From Yeosuana sp043876835 (GTDB taxonomy: Bacteria > Bacteroidota > Bacteroidia > Flavobacteriales > Flavobacteriaceae): a DNA stretch of 64,000 nucleotides. The notes under the pieces are model-generated. The model ran no database searches, was not told the DNA's origin, and saw nothing but the letters and a program-made list of their open reading frames with translations. The stretch lies in the NCBI RefSeq assembly GCF_043876835.1, contig NZ_JBAWJZ010000012.1, positions 17,641 to 81,640 of the forward strand. Reading direction: 5' to 3'. Positions within the stretch are counted from its first letter, which is position 1; each line of letters begins with the position of its first letter. A program made the translations under genes and the position numbers. Positions 36,203 through 44,310 of this stretch are shown here, piece by piece.

Positions 36203-36754
36203 ATGGAAATCATAGTTGATGAGAACATAAAACTTGAGTTGACATCTGAAAAGTATGCAACATCATTATACAACGTAATAGATAATAATAGAGAACATCT
36301 ATCTGAATTTTTGCCTTGGATAGAAAATATGCAATGTGTGGAAGACTTTAGAAATTATCTACAAAATTGTGAGCACCTATACAAAGAAAACAAAGAAGTG
36401 AGTTTTATAATATTACTAAATGAAAATCCAGTTGGCAGAATTGGGCTCCATCATTTGAATCTACAAAACAAAATAGGCTCGATTGGATATTGGATTGATA
36501 AAAATTCAGAAGGACAAGGAATAATTACAAAGTCTTGCATTGAATTAATTAATTATGGATTCCAAAAAATAAATTTAAACAGAATTGAAATAAAGGCATC
36601 TGTTAGAAATATTAAAAGTCAAGCTATTCCTATAAAATTGAAATTCAAAAAAGAAGGTGTATTAAGACAAGCTGAATTTGTAAATAACGAATTTATTGAC
36701 CTGTTCATTTATTCAATGTTAAAGAATGAATGGTTAACGAATAACGACCGGTAA
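36203..36754 (+). CDS. RimJ/RimL-type GNAT acetyltransferase
   Basis: The 183-residue protein matches the RimL-like group: LELTSEKYATSLYNVIDNNREHLSEFLPW at the start, IILLNENPVGRIGLHHLNLQNKIGSIGYWIDKNSEGQGIITKSC (acetyl-CoA loop EGQGI), NLNRIEIKASVRNIKSQ and FIDLFIYSML. Its stop codon lies within the next element (GGTAAC at 36750), as happens in gene cassettes. Likely acetylates a protein N-terminus or a small amine. Confidence 0.87.
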   Translation: MEIIVDENIKLELTSEKYATSLYNVIDNNREHLSEFLPWIENMQCVEDFRNYLQNCEHLYKENKEVSFIILLNENPVGRIGLHHLNLQNKIGSIGYWIDKNSEGQGIITKSCIELINYGFQKINLNRIEIKASVRNIKSQAIPIKLKFKKEGVLRQAEFVNNEFIDLFIYSMLKNEWLTNNDR

Positions 36755-36890
36755 CCATATATAAAAATAGCAGTTAAGAGCTAAACTTAAAGTTTAATTC
36801 GCTTCTGCTATCTTTCTATCTTTGTTTTAAACTGAAAAATAGCACATATAAATCTTTTACTATTCATATACAAAGCATTGTACATCAACT
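36750..36890 (+). repeat. attC-like element G, weak
   Basis: It starts CGGTAACCATATATAAAAATAG and ends TTCATATACAAAGCATTGTAC. The ATATAT/ATATAC parts can pair, but other arms have diverged. It lies between two plus-strand genes like the better-formed elements. Confidence 0.4.
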
Positions 36891-36982
36891 GAAAAAAAAT
36901 GAAGAAAAAAATTCACAGTTTACAATTTGACCTGTCTAATATATTGTAGTCAAAATTCATTGACAACATAAATACAGAAAAA

Positions 36983-37396
36983 ATGGGTAAAATCAAAAAT
37001 CATGATGTTCAAAGTGTGAACATACAAACCTCGACAAGTAAAGCTTTTGAGTACATTGCAAATCCTTCAAACCTTTCGAAGTGGACAGGTGCGTTTAAAG
37101 ACGCTGATTACAAATCAGCTACTCTGGTAACTCCAAATGGTGAACTTAAAATTGGTTTAGAAACTAAGACCAATAAAGAAATGGGAACAATTGACTGGTA
37201 TATGACAATGCCAGACGGAAGTATTGGAGTTGCTTATTCAAGAGTGGTAACTGGACCAGACAATAACGCTATTTACTCTTTTGTTTTAATTGCACCACCA
37301 GTACCATTGGAACAAATTGAAGGAACATTATCTGAACAAATTGGACAATTAAAAGATGAATTACAAAAGCTTCAAACTATTTTAGCAGAATCGTAA
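36983..37396 (+). CDS. SRPBCC-family small protein
   Basis: The 137-residue protein has the START-like/polyketide-cyclase pattern: VQSVNIQTSTSKAFEYIANPSNLSKWTGAF, then KTNKEMGTIDWYMTMPDG, and a C-terminal helix (LSEQIGQLKDELQKLQTIL). Cytosolic ligand-binding fold; ligand unknown. It shares a unit with the sigma factor 43 bp downstream, separated by a strong hairpin. In ECF-sigma systems an SRPBCC or SnoaL-type partner can act as a sensor, so a functional link is possible. Confidence 0.78.
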   Translation: MGKIKNHDVQSVNIQTSTSKAFEYIANPSNLSKWTGAFKDADYKSATLVTPNGELKIGLETKTNKEMGTIDWYMTMPDGSIGVAYSRVVTGPDNNAIYSFVLIAPPVPLEQIEGTLSEQIGQLKDELQKLQTILAES

Positions 37397-37404
37397 AAGT
37401 TTAA

Positions 37405-37431
37405 ATTGGTTGGGCAAAGCCCAACCAATTA
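37405..37431 (+). terminator. perfect 12-bp hairpin between SRPBCC and sigma genes
   Basis: AATTGGTTGGGC AAA GCCCAACCAATT is perfectly paired with a 3-nt loop. No T-run follows (AATTAAAAAA instead), and the sigma gene starts nine bases later. It may reduce read-through or hide the start site rather than fully terminate. Confidence 0.6.
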
Positions 37432-37439
37432 ATTAAAAA

Positions 37440-38240
37440 ATGGAAGAAAAAGAACTTATAAAATCTTGTTTAGAAGGCAACAAACAAAGTTTGGAAAAAC
37501 TTATCGGTTCCATTCAAAGTTTGGTATTTAATTTATCGCTTCGGTTTTTATGGAACAGAATGGATGCAGAAGATGCAACACAAGAAATTTTAATAAAAGT
37601 AATTACAAATTTAAGTAAGTACGACGGACGAAGTAAGTTTTCTACTTGGACATACCGGGTTGCATCAAATTATTTAATCAATCTAAAACATACAGCGCTT
37701 GAAAAGACTTTCACTTCGTTTGACATTTTTTCTACTGACCTATATTCAACAAAAGAACCTGTAAGTTATGAGCAACCAGATAAGAACCTTTTAGAAAAAG
37801 AAATGAAAACTGGTTGCACATTAGCAATGCTTCAATGTTTGGATAGAGATTTGAGAATGGCCTTTATTCTTGGAAGTGTTTTGAAAATAAAAAGTAATGT
37901 AGCTTCAAATATTGTAGAAACAACACCTGAAAATTTCAGAAAGCGACTCGAATTGTCAAGGAAATTAATTGGTAGATTTTTGAATTCTCATTGTGGTGTT
38001 TATAATCCAAAAAATAATTGCCGATGCAACAAAAGAATAAATTCGGCAATTTCTTGTGGACGAATTACAAGAAGCAATCTATTTTTTGCAGACAAAATAG
38101 AAGCTTATAACGACGAAATGGAAGAACTAAATTCAATGACAGGAATTTATCAAAATCACGGAAAATTTATTAGTCAATCGGATTTTTTTGAGCAATTAAA
38201 CGAAATACTAACGACTAAAAAAATATTAAATCCAAATTAA
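37440..38240 (+). CDS. ECF-type sigma factor with a Cys-rich C-terminal extension
   Basis: The 266-residue protein has sigma region 2 (LVFNLSLRFLWNRMDAEDATQEILIKVITNLSKYDGRSKFSTWTYRVASNY) and a region-4-like segment (LAMLQCLDRDLRMAFILGSVLKIKSNVASNIVETTPENFRKRLELSRKLI). The extra C-terminal part of about 80 residues holds HCGVYNPKNNCRCNKRI, a possible zinc site. It directs RNA polymerase to an unknown regulon. A cassette-borne sigma factor is unusual. It probably works with the SRPBCC protein just upstream. Confidence 0.82.
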   Translation: MEEKELIKSCLEGNKQSLEKLIGSIQSLVFNLSLRFLWNRMDAEDATQEILIKVITNLSKYDGRSKFSTWTYRVASNYLINLKHTALEKTFTSFDIFSTDLYSTKEPVSYEQPDKNLLEKEMKTGCTLAMLQCLDRDLRMAFILGSVLKIKSNVASNIVETTPENFRKRLELSRKLIGRFLNSHCGVYNPKNNCRCNKRINSAISCGRITRSNLFFADKIEAYNDEMEELNSMTGIYQNHGKFISQSDFFEQLNEILTTKKILNPN

Positions 38241-38243
38241 AAA

Positions 38244-38385
38244 AGCCGAACTCACAAGACGTGTATAATTAATGGCTAGTTCTCGCCTACTTACGAAAAT
38301 CCTCGCGGATTTTCTATTCGGTTTTTATTTGCTAAATTAGGTGCTTAAACACGCCACTAATCATACACAATTACGTTACCTGCAA
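38244..38385 (+). repeat. attC-like element I
   Basis: Arms at 38261-38276 (GTGTATAATTAATGGC) and 38353-38368 pair at 14 of 16 positions. An inner hairpin GAAAATCC TCGC GGATTTTC lies at 38295-38314. The right end reads ACGTTACCTGC after an unpaired AATT. The left outer box is weaker. The stem is strong enough that the whole 140 bp should fold into one long hairpin in single-stranded DNA. Confidence 0.7.
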
Positions 38386-38464
38386 CCCTAAAAAACCACC
38401 TTGGACTCATCAAACCAATTTACTAATCCATTTTTGCAATAGCTTATTTTGTACATTTGCACCA

Positions 38465-38797
38465 ATGAAAACACTTTGTTTAATTTTGGCTTTATATTCT
38501 TTTTGCCTATCAACAATTCCTTGCTGTTCGGACGATAACTGCAATGACGAAATACAAACAGAGCAAGCAGACAATCATTCGGGAAAAGAAAAAGACCATC
38601 ATGATGGCGATTGCTCTATTTGTTCTCCGTTTTTAACCTGTGGAACATGTTCAGGATTTGTTTATTCAAAGGTGCACTTTTACTTCAAGAATGTTCCTTT
38701 CAGTAAAAGTAAATTCATGGCGGTTTACGTATCTCGATTTGCTGATGATTTTTTTGCCAAAATCTGGCAACCTCCCAAAAAAAAGTTAATGATATAA
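38465..38797 (+). CDS. small secreted Cys/His-rich protein (DUF6660-like)
   Basis: The 110-residue product has a signal peptide (MKTLCLILALYSFCLSTIPCC). A metal-ligand-rich stretch follows: CCSDDNCNDEIQTEQADNHS, then KDHHDGDCSICSPFLTCGTCSGF. I recall such proteins encoded directly before TonB receptors in flavobacteria. The Cys/His content suggests metal binding (zinc, copper or cobalt), but that is inference. A TonB receptor gene follows after 85 bp. Confidence 0.7.
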   Translation: MKTLCLILALYSFCLSTIPCCSDDNCNDEIQTEQADNHSGKEKDHHDGDCSICSPFLTCGTCSGFVYSKVHFYFKNVPFSKSKFMAVYVSRFADDFFAKIWQPPKKKLMI

Positions 38798-38798
38798 A

Positions 38799-38845
38799 AG
38801 TGGGTAATCCACTACCAATTGTTAGCGGTGAGAAACACCTCTAAC
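38799..38845 (+). repeat. two small hairpins in the DUF6660-TonB spacer
   Basis: AGTGG GTAAT CCACT near 38799-38813, and GTTAG-C-GGTG AGAAA CACC-T-CTAAC at 38821-38845. The latter has the GTTAGC/CTAAC words of the surrounding attC-like elements in very short form. Either a reduced element or an RNA control hairpin ahead of the receptor gene. Confidence 0.45.
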
Positions 38846-38882
38846 CCAACTATTTTATCATTAATTAAAAAATATTAGACAA

Positions 38883-41060
38883 ATGAAAAATTTCATCTTG
38901 CTTTTGTTGGTAATTCTATATACATCTTTGGCCTTTGGACAAAATACATTTAAAGCCATTGTAAAAGACATCGAGAGCCAAGAAACACTTATAGGTGCAA
39001 CCGCAATTTTGCACGGTACAACCATTGGTGCCAGTACAGACCAAAACGGTTACTTACAGATCAATAATATTCCAAATGGAACCCAAACCATCATTTTCAG
39101 ATATATCGGGTACAATGAGACAAAAATAGTTTTCAACTTTCCTTTATCAGAAACAGAGCCCGTTGAGATTTTACTTTCCAAAAGTGAAGGGGAAGAACTG
39201 GATGAAGTGGTCATTGTTTCCACGCGCTCCAAAAGAACTATCTACAACACACCAACAAGGATTGAAGCCATTTCAGGAGAGGAACTCGAGGAAAAGGGAA
39301 ACATGAAACCTGGTGACATCCGTATGATGCTGAACGAGAGCACAGGCATACAAACGCAACAAACCTCCGCAACTTCCTACAATTCAAGCATCCGAATCCA
39401 AGGGCTTGACGGGAAATACACTCAAATATTAAGAGATGGCTTTCCGTTGTATGCGGGGTTTTCAGGCGGTTTAAGTTTGATGCAAATAACACCACTTGAT
39501 TTAAAACAAGTGGAAGTGATCAAGGGGGCTTCTTCAACCCTTTATGGAGGTGGTGCCATTGCGGGCTTGGTAAATCTTGTATCAAAAATGCCCAAAGAAG
39601 AAGGGGAACTAAGCTTTATGTTGAACGGCACCTCTGCTTTAGGCTTGGATGTCAGCGGATTTTACTCCCAAAAATTCAATAATAAAGTTGGTACCACCAT
39701 TTTTGCTTCCTATAATTTAGGCACCCCTTATGACCCTGCAGATATAGGGCTTACAGCCATTCCTGAATTCAGGCGTTATACCCTAAACCCAAAGTTTTTT
39801 TGGGATTTTGATGACAAAACCTCACTCAACATTGGTTTCAATAGCATAGTGGAAAACCGCATAGGTGGTGATATTAAATTCATTGAAGGAGACAGTAATG
39901 CCACAAACTCATTTTTTGAAAAAAACAATACCAATCGCTTCAGCACCCAATTAGGAATGGACCACCAATTAAACGATAAAGCAAGACTATCATTCAAAAA
40001 TAGCGTGAGTTATTATGACCGAAGAATTGAAATTCCTGATTTTACATTTTCTGGTAAACAGTTATCTTCATTCAGTGAAGCAACTTATACGTACAGAGAA
40101 ACGAAATCAGAATGGATAATTGGCCTTAACCTTTGGACAGACAAATTCTCACAAGACCCATTGAATCTTTCAGAAGTTGTTGATTATAAGCATATCACTT
40201 CTGGCATCTTTGTACAAAACACTTGGGATGCAACAGACAAGTTTGTATTAGAAACGGGTTTTAGAGGAGATTATCAAAACGAACATGGTTTTTTCGCATT
40301 GCCCAGAATTTCAGCATTATTAAAAGTCAACCAGAAATTGAGCATGCGGCTTGGTGGTGGTTTAGGTTACAAAACCCCAACAGTTTTTACCGAAGATGCC
40401 GAGCGCATACAATTCAGAAATGTATTACCCATTGATGTTTCCAATACAAAAGCCGAGCAGAGCCTTGGTGGTAATTTCGACATAAACTTTAAAACTCCCC
40501 TAACCAACCAATTATTTTTTAGTATAAATACCCTATTCTTTTACACACAAATTAAAGACCCCTTGGTACTTAATTTGTTAAACAATGGATTTTATGAATT
40601 TCAACAACCCAATGGTTTTATTGACACAAAAGGTATAGAAACAAATATAAAGTTTACTTATGGAGACTTCGCCCTTTTTGTAGGTTATACATTAGCCGAT
40701 GTAAATGAACATTACAATGGAACAAAGAATACCTACCCATTGGTTTCAACACACCGACTAAATAATGTGCTGATGTATGAAATAGAAGAAACATTGAAAA
40801 TTGGCTTGGAAGCCTATTACTTTAGCCCTCAACAATTAAATGACGGGGCCACTGGCAGACAGTATTGGCTTTTTGGCTTTATGGCAGAAAAGCTATGGGA
40901 AAATTTTTCCATTTTCATCAACTTTGAGAACTTGGGTGACACTCGACAAACAAAGTTTGGCAGTATCTATACGGGCTCCATTGAAAGCCCAGTGTTTAGG
41001 GATATTTATGCGCCTTTAGATGGTTTTGTGGTGAATGGAGGTATAAAAATAAAACTATAG
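38883..41060 (+). CDS. TonB-dependent receptor with CarboxypepD_reg domain
   Basis: The 725-residue protein has the signal peptide MKNFILLLLVILYTSLAFG. A CarboxypepD_reg-like domain (FKAIVKDIESQETLIGATAILHGTTIGASTDQNGYLQI) and a plug (residues about 120-235, VEVIKGASSTLYGGGAIAGLVNLVSK) follow. The barrel ends GFVVNGGIKIKL. Size and plug motif fit siderophore/vitamin/metal receptors (FhuA/BtuB/CirA-like), not SusC. The Cys/His-rich gene just upstream points to a metal or metal complex as ligand. It is by far the largest gene in the cassette region. Confidence 0.9.
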   Translation: MKNFILLLLVILYTSLAFGQNTFKAIVKDIESQETLIGATAILHGTTIGASTDQNGYLQINNIPNGTQTIIFRYIGYNETKIVFNFPLSETEPVEILLSKSEGEELDEVVIVSTRSKRTIYNTPTRIEAISGEELEEKGNMKPGDIRMMLNESTGIQTQQTSATSYNSSIRIQGLDGKYTQILRDGFPLYAGFSGGLSLMQITPLDLKQVEVIKGASSTLYGGGAIAGLVNLVSKMPKEEGELSFMLNGTSALGLDVSGFYSQKFNNKVGTTIFASYNLGTPYDPADIGLTAIPEFRRYTLNPKFFWDFDDKTSLNIGFNSIVENRIGGDIKFIEGDSNATNSFFEKNNTNRFSTQLGMDHQLNDKARLSFKNSVSYYDRRIEIPDFTFSGKQLSSFSEATYTYRETKSEWIIGLNLWTDKFSQDPLNLSEVVDYKHITSGIFVQNTWDATDKFVLETGFRGDYQNEHGFFALPRISALLKVNQKLSMRLGGGLGYKTPTVFTEDAERIQFRNVLPIDVSNTKAEQSLGGNFDINFKTPLTNQLFFSINTLFFYTQIKDPLVLNLLNNGFYEFQQPNGFIDTKGIETNIKFTYGDFALFVGYTLADVNEHYNGTKNTYPLVSTHRLNNVLMYEIEETLKIGLEAYYFSPQQLNDGATGRQYWLFGFMAEKLWENFSIFINFENLGDTRQTKFGSIYTGSIESPVFRDIYAPLDGFVVNGGIKIKL

Positions 41061-41120
41061 GGATACAATCTTAAAGAGCCAAAGTGCATTAAATTAAACC
41101 AAAACAAAAAATATCAAAAA

Positions 41121-41262
41121 GGCAGCAGGTAGCAGTATATATAAAATTGCTAGTTTTAGCTTAACCAATGTTATTTGCTTTATTTGCTAGCTTCCGATTT
41201 TCCTTCGGAAAATCCTCGCACACAAAAACGCACTATTCTTATACAATCACGTTGTGTGCAAC
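41121..41262 (+). repeat. attC-like element C
   Basis: Closely similar to element A at 27817-27950, including TTTTAGCTTAACCAATGT and CGATTTTCC TTC GGAAAATC. The right end reads CACGTTGTGTGCAAC. It follows the TonB receptor gene by 60 bp. Confidence 0.68.
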
Positions 41263-41347
41263 TTAAAAAAAGAGCTCATCGAAGTGTAGTTAATTTGGAA
41301 TTTGATATACTAACTGAATAAACGGTTAATTTAAAACAGGATATCAA

Positions 41348-41635
41348 ATGGAAAATTTAAGTCAAAATCAATCGAAAATTTTTAAGGGAGCGGGCTGGTT
41401 ATTAGGTGCATTACTCGCAATAGTCGCTGATCTCGCAGTTTTTTCCTTATCTGATAGTCTAGCCGCTGCTGTTTCAGCTGCCTTACCAATTCAATTTTTT
41501 GCAGGATTTAGTTTAGAGAAAAAATTTCAGGAAGATAATAAGCAAGTTGACACTAAGAAAACTAAAATGATGATTAGTTCTTTATTATTTGGTTTCATCA
41601 TATTCCTTGCAATTTATATCATTCTACATCTTTAA
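41348..41635 (+). CDS. small two/three-helix membrane protein
   Basis: The 95-residue product has helices at about 14-33, 36-52 and 72-94. It contains the small-residue motif LAAAVSAALPIQFFAGFSLEKKF. No named family is recognised. It starts a four-gene unit with the sigma factor and its membrane partners; the gap to the sigma gene is 17 bp. Confidence 0.6.
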   Translation: MENLSQNQSKIFKGAGWLLGALLAIVADLAVFSLSDSLAAAVSAALPIQFFAGFSLEKKFQEDNKQVDTKKTKMMISSLLFGFIIFLAIYIILHL

Positions 41636-41652
41636 AAATTCATTTTAACTGC

Positions 41653-42150
41653 GTGCAAAATCAAAGAGAAATAGAAAAAGGGTTTGTAAAACAAATCCAG
41701 AAACATCAAGGGATTTTGCATAAGATTTGCTTTATCTATTCAAATAGTAACGCAGATAAGGAAGACCTATATCAAGAAATTGTTTTGCAATTATGGAAGT
41801 CGTACCCATTATTCCGAAATGAAGCAAAATTTTCGACTTGGATGTATCGGGTTGCTCTAAATACTGCAATCACGTTAAACAAGAAGGCCGCATTATTTGA
41901 GAATCACAAAACACAACTAAGAGATGAGTATTCTATTGCTGAAGATATTGACTATTCCGAAGACATTAAAATTCTTTACAAGGCAATTTCAAAACTTAGC
42001 AAAATAGAAAAGGCGGTTATTATGCTATGGCTTGAAGAAAAAGCATATAGTGAGATTGCCGAAATCATCGGAATATCGGAAAAGTATGTAAGCGTAAAAT
42101 TAGTAAGAAGCAAAAAGAAGCTCGCAAAATTAATCAAAATGATAAGCTGA
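41653..42150 (+). CDS. ECF sigma factor
   Basis: The 165-residue protein starts with GTG. Region 2: KICFIYSNSNADKEDLYQEIVLQLWKSYPLFRNEAKFSTWMYRVALNTAI. Region 4: LSKIEKAVIMLWLEEKAYSEIAEIIGISEKYVSVKLVRSKKKL. Typical small flavobacterial ECF factor. The stop overlaps the start of the next membrane-protein gene (shared ATGA-type overlap at 42150), the usual arrangement with a membrane anti-sigma factor or sensor. Confidence 0.9.
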   Translation: MQNQREIEKGFVKQIQKHQGILHKICFIYSNSNADKEDLYQEIVLQLWKSYPLFRNEAKFSTWMYRVALNTAITLNKKAALFENHKTQLRDEYSIAEDIDYSEDIKILYKAISKLSKIEKAVIMLWLEEKAYSEIAEIIGISEKYVSVKLVRSKKKLAKLIKMIS

Positions 42151-43076
42151 TGGAAGATTTAGATTTAAATAAATATAGGTTAGCTTGGAAAAACGAAAAA
42201 TCATTTCAAGCAGAAAAACTTTCTGAAATTGAAATTCATAATTTTATGAAATCTACTTCAAATATTGTGGGGCAATACAGAAGGTCCTTGATTTTTGATA
42301 TGGTTTTTAAAAGTTTCTTACTCATTTCATTTATTGCATTAATCTTTCTTCTAAACAATCAATCAATAATCACTTTTGTTAATTCATTTTTTGTTTTCAT
42401 AGCTGTCCTTGGAATAATTTGGCAGACAAAAATTTACAAAAGAGTTGAAAAAATAAGTGTTACAAAAGAACATCTAAAAGATTTACTAAGAGCATATATT
42501 GACTTTTACACTGGACAATATATTAAATCTATATTTGTGAGTGCCTTGTCGAGCACTTTGTTTTTTCTTAGTGGCTCTCTGTTTTATCTACACTTCAAAT
42601 ACGAGCAAATCCCAATTTTTGAATTGGGTGATTTTATTGTTTTAACCATAGGAATTATTTTAAGTTATGGTGTTAGTGCTTTTGCTCAATTAAAACAAAA
42701 TGATTATCAAATTAAGCAACTGGAAAGTTGTTTAGTTGAAATTGAAGAAAATACAATTAACGCATCAAGCATTAAAAAATACAAAACTAATAGAATAAAA
42801 AATATAGTCACGATTGGAATTACATTGATCATTGGGGTGATTATTTTTTTGTATCTGATATTTGGTATAAATAATTTAAAGGGAATTGAAATGAAATCAC
42901 TAAAAAAATTGGACAGTTGCACGAACTCTTCTTTTTGTAATAATAGGATTACTGAATACCGTTTTTATAAAGCCCGAAGATGTTGGGACCTGGAAGAATT
43001 ATGTTGGTTATGGCGCTCTTTTAATTGCAATAGCAGATATATTTTTTCTTGTCAAACAATATTTAAAAAGAAATAA
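42150..43076 (+). CDS. membrane protein co-translated with sigma factor; 3' end probably frameshifted
   Basis: The product has a cytosolic start (MEDLDLNKYRLAWKNEKSFQAEKL) and helix pairs at about 48-92, 124-146, 155-175 and 215-240. It may act as anti-sigma factor, inferred only from the overlap with the sigma gene. The last 60 residues (CTNSSFCNNRITEYRFYKARRC and onward) look unnatural. In the next frame the same DNA (42891-43089) reads WTVARTLLFVIIGLLNTVF, DVGTWKNYVGYGALL, IAIADIFFLVKQYLKRNKNEK, a good two-helix protein. A run of seven A at 42899 is the likely shift point. So there are either two genes with a lost frame or one sequencing error. Confidence 0.65.
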   Translation: MEDLDLNKYRLAWKNEKSFQAEKLSEIEIHNFMKSTSNIVGQYRRSLIFDMVFKSFLLISFIALIFLLNNQSIITFVNSFFVFIAVLGIIWQTKIYKRVEKISVTKEHLKDLLRAYIDFYTGQYIKSIFVSALSSTLFFLSGSLFYLHFKYEQIPIFELGDFIVLTIGIILSYGVSAFAQLKQNDYQIKQLESCLVEIEENTINASSIKKYKTNRIKNIVTIGITLIIGVIIFLYLIFGINNLKGIEMKSLKKLDSCTNSSFCNNRITEYRFYKARRCWDLEELCWLWRSFNCNSRYIFSCQTIFKKK

Positions 43077-43078
43077 GA

Positions 43079-43264
43079 ATGAAAAATAAATACTTATTTA
43101 CTTTTCTTAAAGTATTGGCGTTTGTAATTCCATTCTATTTTGTCTTTTATGGACCTCTTCACAATAAGGCAGAAAACCCCAAAATAAAGATATTATGGAA
43201 ATATGTATTTTCTGGTTTCTTAGCATATATTTTATTTTTTATCATATTTAAATATATGAAATAA
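43079..43264 (+). CDS. small two-helix membrane protein
   Basis: The 61-residue product (MKNKYLFTFLKVLAFVIPFYF, then a second helix FSGFLAYILFFIIFKYM) has no known family. It starts within the end of the alternative frame described for 42891-43089, so it would be translationally coupled. Last gene of the sigma-factor unit. Confidence 0.5.
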   Translation: MKNKYLFTFLKVLAFVIPFYFVFYGPLHNKAENPKIKILWKYVFSGFLAYILFFIIFKYMK

Positions 43265-43368
43265 CCTTTGAAGTAAAGGCAGCACACAACACAGTATCCT
43301 ATGAAAAGTACTAGTCCACATAAAAAATTGAAGTTTTATGACAATGAAAATACCCAATGAAAAGCCAG

Positions 43369-43500
43369 TTGTTAACACCTCATAAAATTTATGCTTACAT
43401 TTAAACTAAATAACAAACCGGCAGACATTCAACTAACGATTTACTACGTCCGAAAAATCTCTGATTTTCCAGTCGCACAATTCTTATAAAATACCGATGC
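43369..43500 (+). repeat. attC-like element M
   Basis: Starts GTTAACACC and shares with element N AAAATTTATGCT, ACATTCAA and the inner hairpin arms AAAATC / GATTTTCCAGTCGCACAA. The right end is degenerate (ATACCGATGCC). It lies between the sigma-factor unit and a GNAT gene. Confidence 0.62.
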
Positions 43501-43542
43501 CCACAATACTGAAACACGAACACATATATAATTTCAATAAAA

Positions 43543-44001
43543 ATGATTTTTAGAGAAGCCAAAATTAATGACATAAAACAAATTCAAATTGTGAGAAACT
43601 CGGTAACAGAAAATACCTTGTCTAATCCAAACTTAGTTACCGATGATGACTGTGTAGAATTTATAACTCAAAGAGGAAAAGGGTGGGTTTGTGAGATCGG
43701 CAATGAAATTGTTGGATTTTCAATTGTTGACTTAAAGAATAAAAATATTTGGGCCCTATTTTTAAAACCTGAATTCGAAAAGCGAGGTATTGGAAGAAAG
43801 CTTCACGACATAATGCTTGGCTGGTATTTTGAACAAACTAGAGCTAATGTTTGGCTAGGAACTTCACCAAATACAAGAGCTGAAATGTTTTATAGAAAAA
43901 CTGGATGGACTGAAATTGGGACGCACGGAAATGGAGAAATAAAATTTGAAATGACTTATGAAAATTGGAATAAAAAAAGTACAGCAGGCAACACTGTATA
44001 A
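43543..44001 (+). CDS. GNAT-family N-acetyltransferase
   Basis: The 152-residue protein has a GNAT core: IREAKINDIKQIQIVRNSV-type start (FREAKINDIKQ), WVCEIGNEIVGFSIVDLKNKNIWALFLKPEFEKRGIGRKLHD (acetyl-CoA loop KRGIGRK), VWLGTSPNTRAEMFYRKTGWTEIG. The C-terminal residues STAGNTV and the stop are encoded by the left end of the attC-like element N, so the gene reads into its own recombination site. Target unknown. Confidence 0.88.
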   Translation: MIFREAKINDIKQIQIVRNSVTENTLSNPNLVTDDDCVEFITQRGKGWVCEIGNEIVGFSIVDLKNKNIWALFLKPEFEKRGIGRKLHDIMLGWYFEQTRANVWLGTSPNTRAEMFYRKTGWTEIGTHGNGEIKFEMTYENWNKKSTAGNTV

Positions 44002-44116
44002 AATTTATGCTCAAATCGGATTTGGTACAAACTGACAAACATTCAATAAAAATATTGCTTCGGCGGAAAAATCTTCGATTTTCCAGTCGCACAAATCTTA
44101 ATACAAACTCGTTAGC
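43987..44116 (+). repeat. attC-like element N
   Basis: Starts GGCAACACTGTATAAAATTT and ends GTTAGC (44111-44116). The inner hairpin GGAAAAATC TTC GATTTTCC is followed by AGTCGCACAA. Closely related to element M. The GNAT stop codon at 43999-44001 lies inside it. Confidence 0.7.
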
Positions 44117-44162
44117 TGTTATCTGATCCAACCGACACTGTAAAATTGAAATACAATAATAA

Positions 44163-44310
44163 ATGAAGAAACAATTACTTATACTTCTTATCTCTTTGAC
44201 AACTTTTTCTGCTTTTGCCCAAGTTTACAAAAATTCAGACCTCTATAAAACCATTCTCTCAAAAGACAGCTTGCTTTTTGATGTGGGTTTTAATACTTGC
44301 GACATTAAAC
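44163..44310 (+). pseudogene. DUF4440 (NTF2-fold) gene cut by IS6
   Basis: The intact start MKKQLLILLISLTTFSAFAQ, then VYKNSDLYKTILSKDSLLFD and VGFNTCDIK, matches secreted DUF4440 proteins of flavobacteria. After 49 codons it is interrupted by the left inverted repeat of the IS6 element. The other 90 or so codons are missing: the element's right side runs into the malonyl-CoA-decarboxylase gene. The insertion was therefore followed by a deletion or other rearrangement. Confidence 0.75.

Noticed and set aside
37405..37431. attC-like site between SRPBCC and sigma genes
   Set aside because: It is a short perfect hairpin without spacer, bulges or GTTAGC ends; an RNA hairpin is the better explanation.
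27817..44116. CRISPR array made of the repeated elements
   Set aside because: Repeats are 100-290 bp, imperfect, irregularly spaced and separated by genes, unlike CRISPR repeats and spacers.
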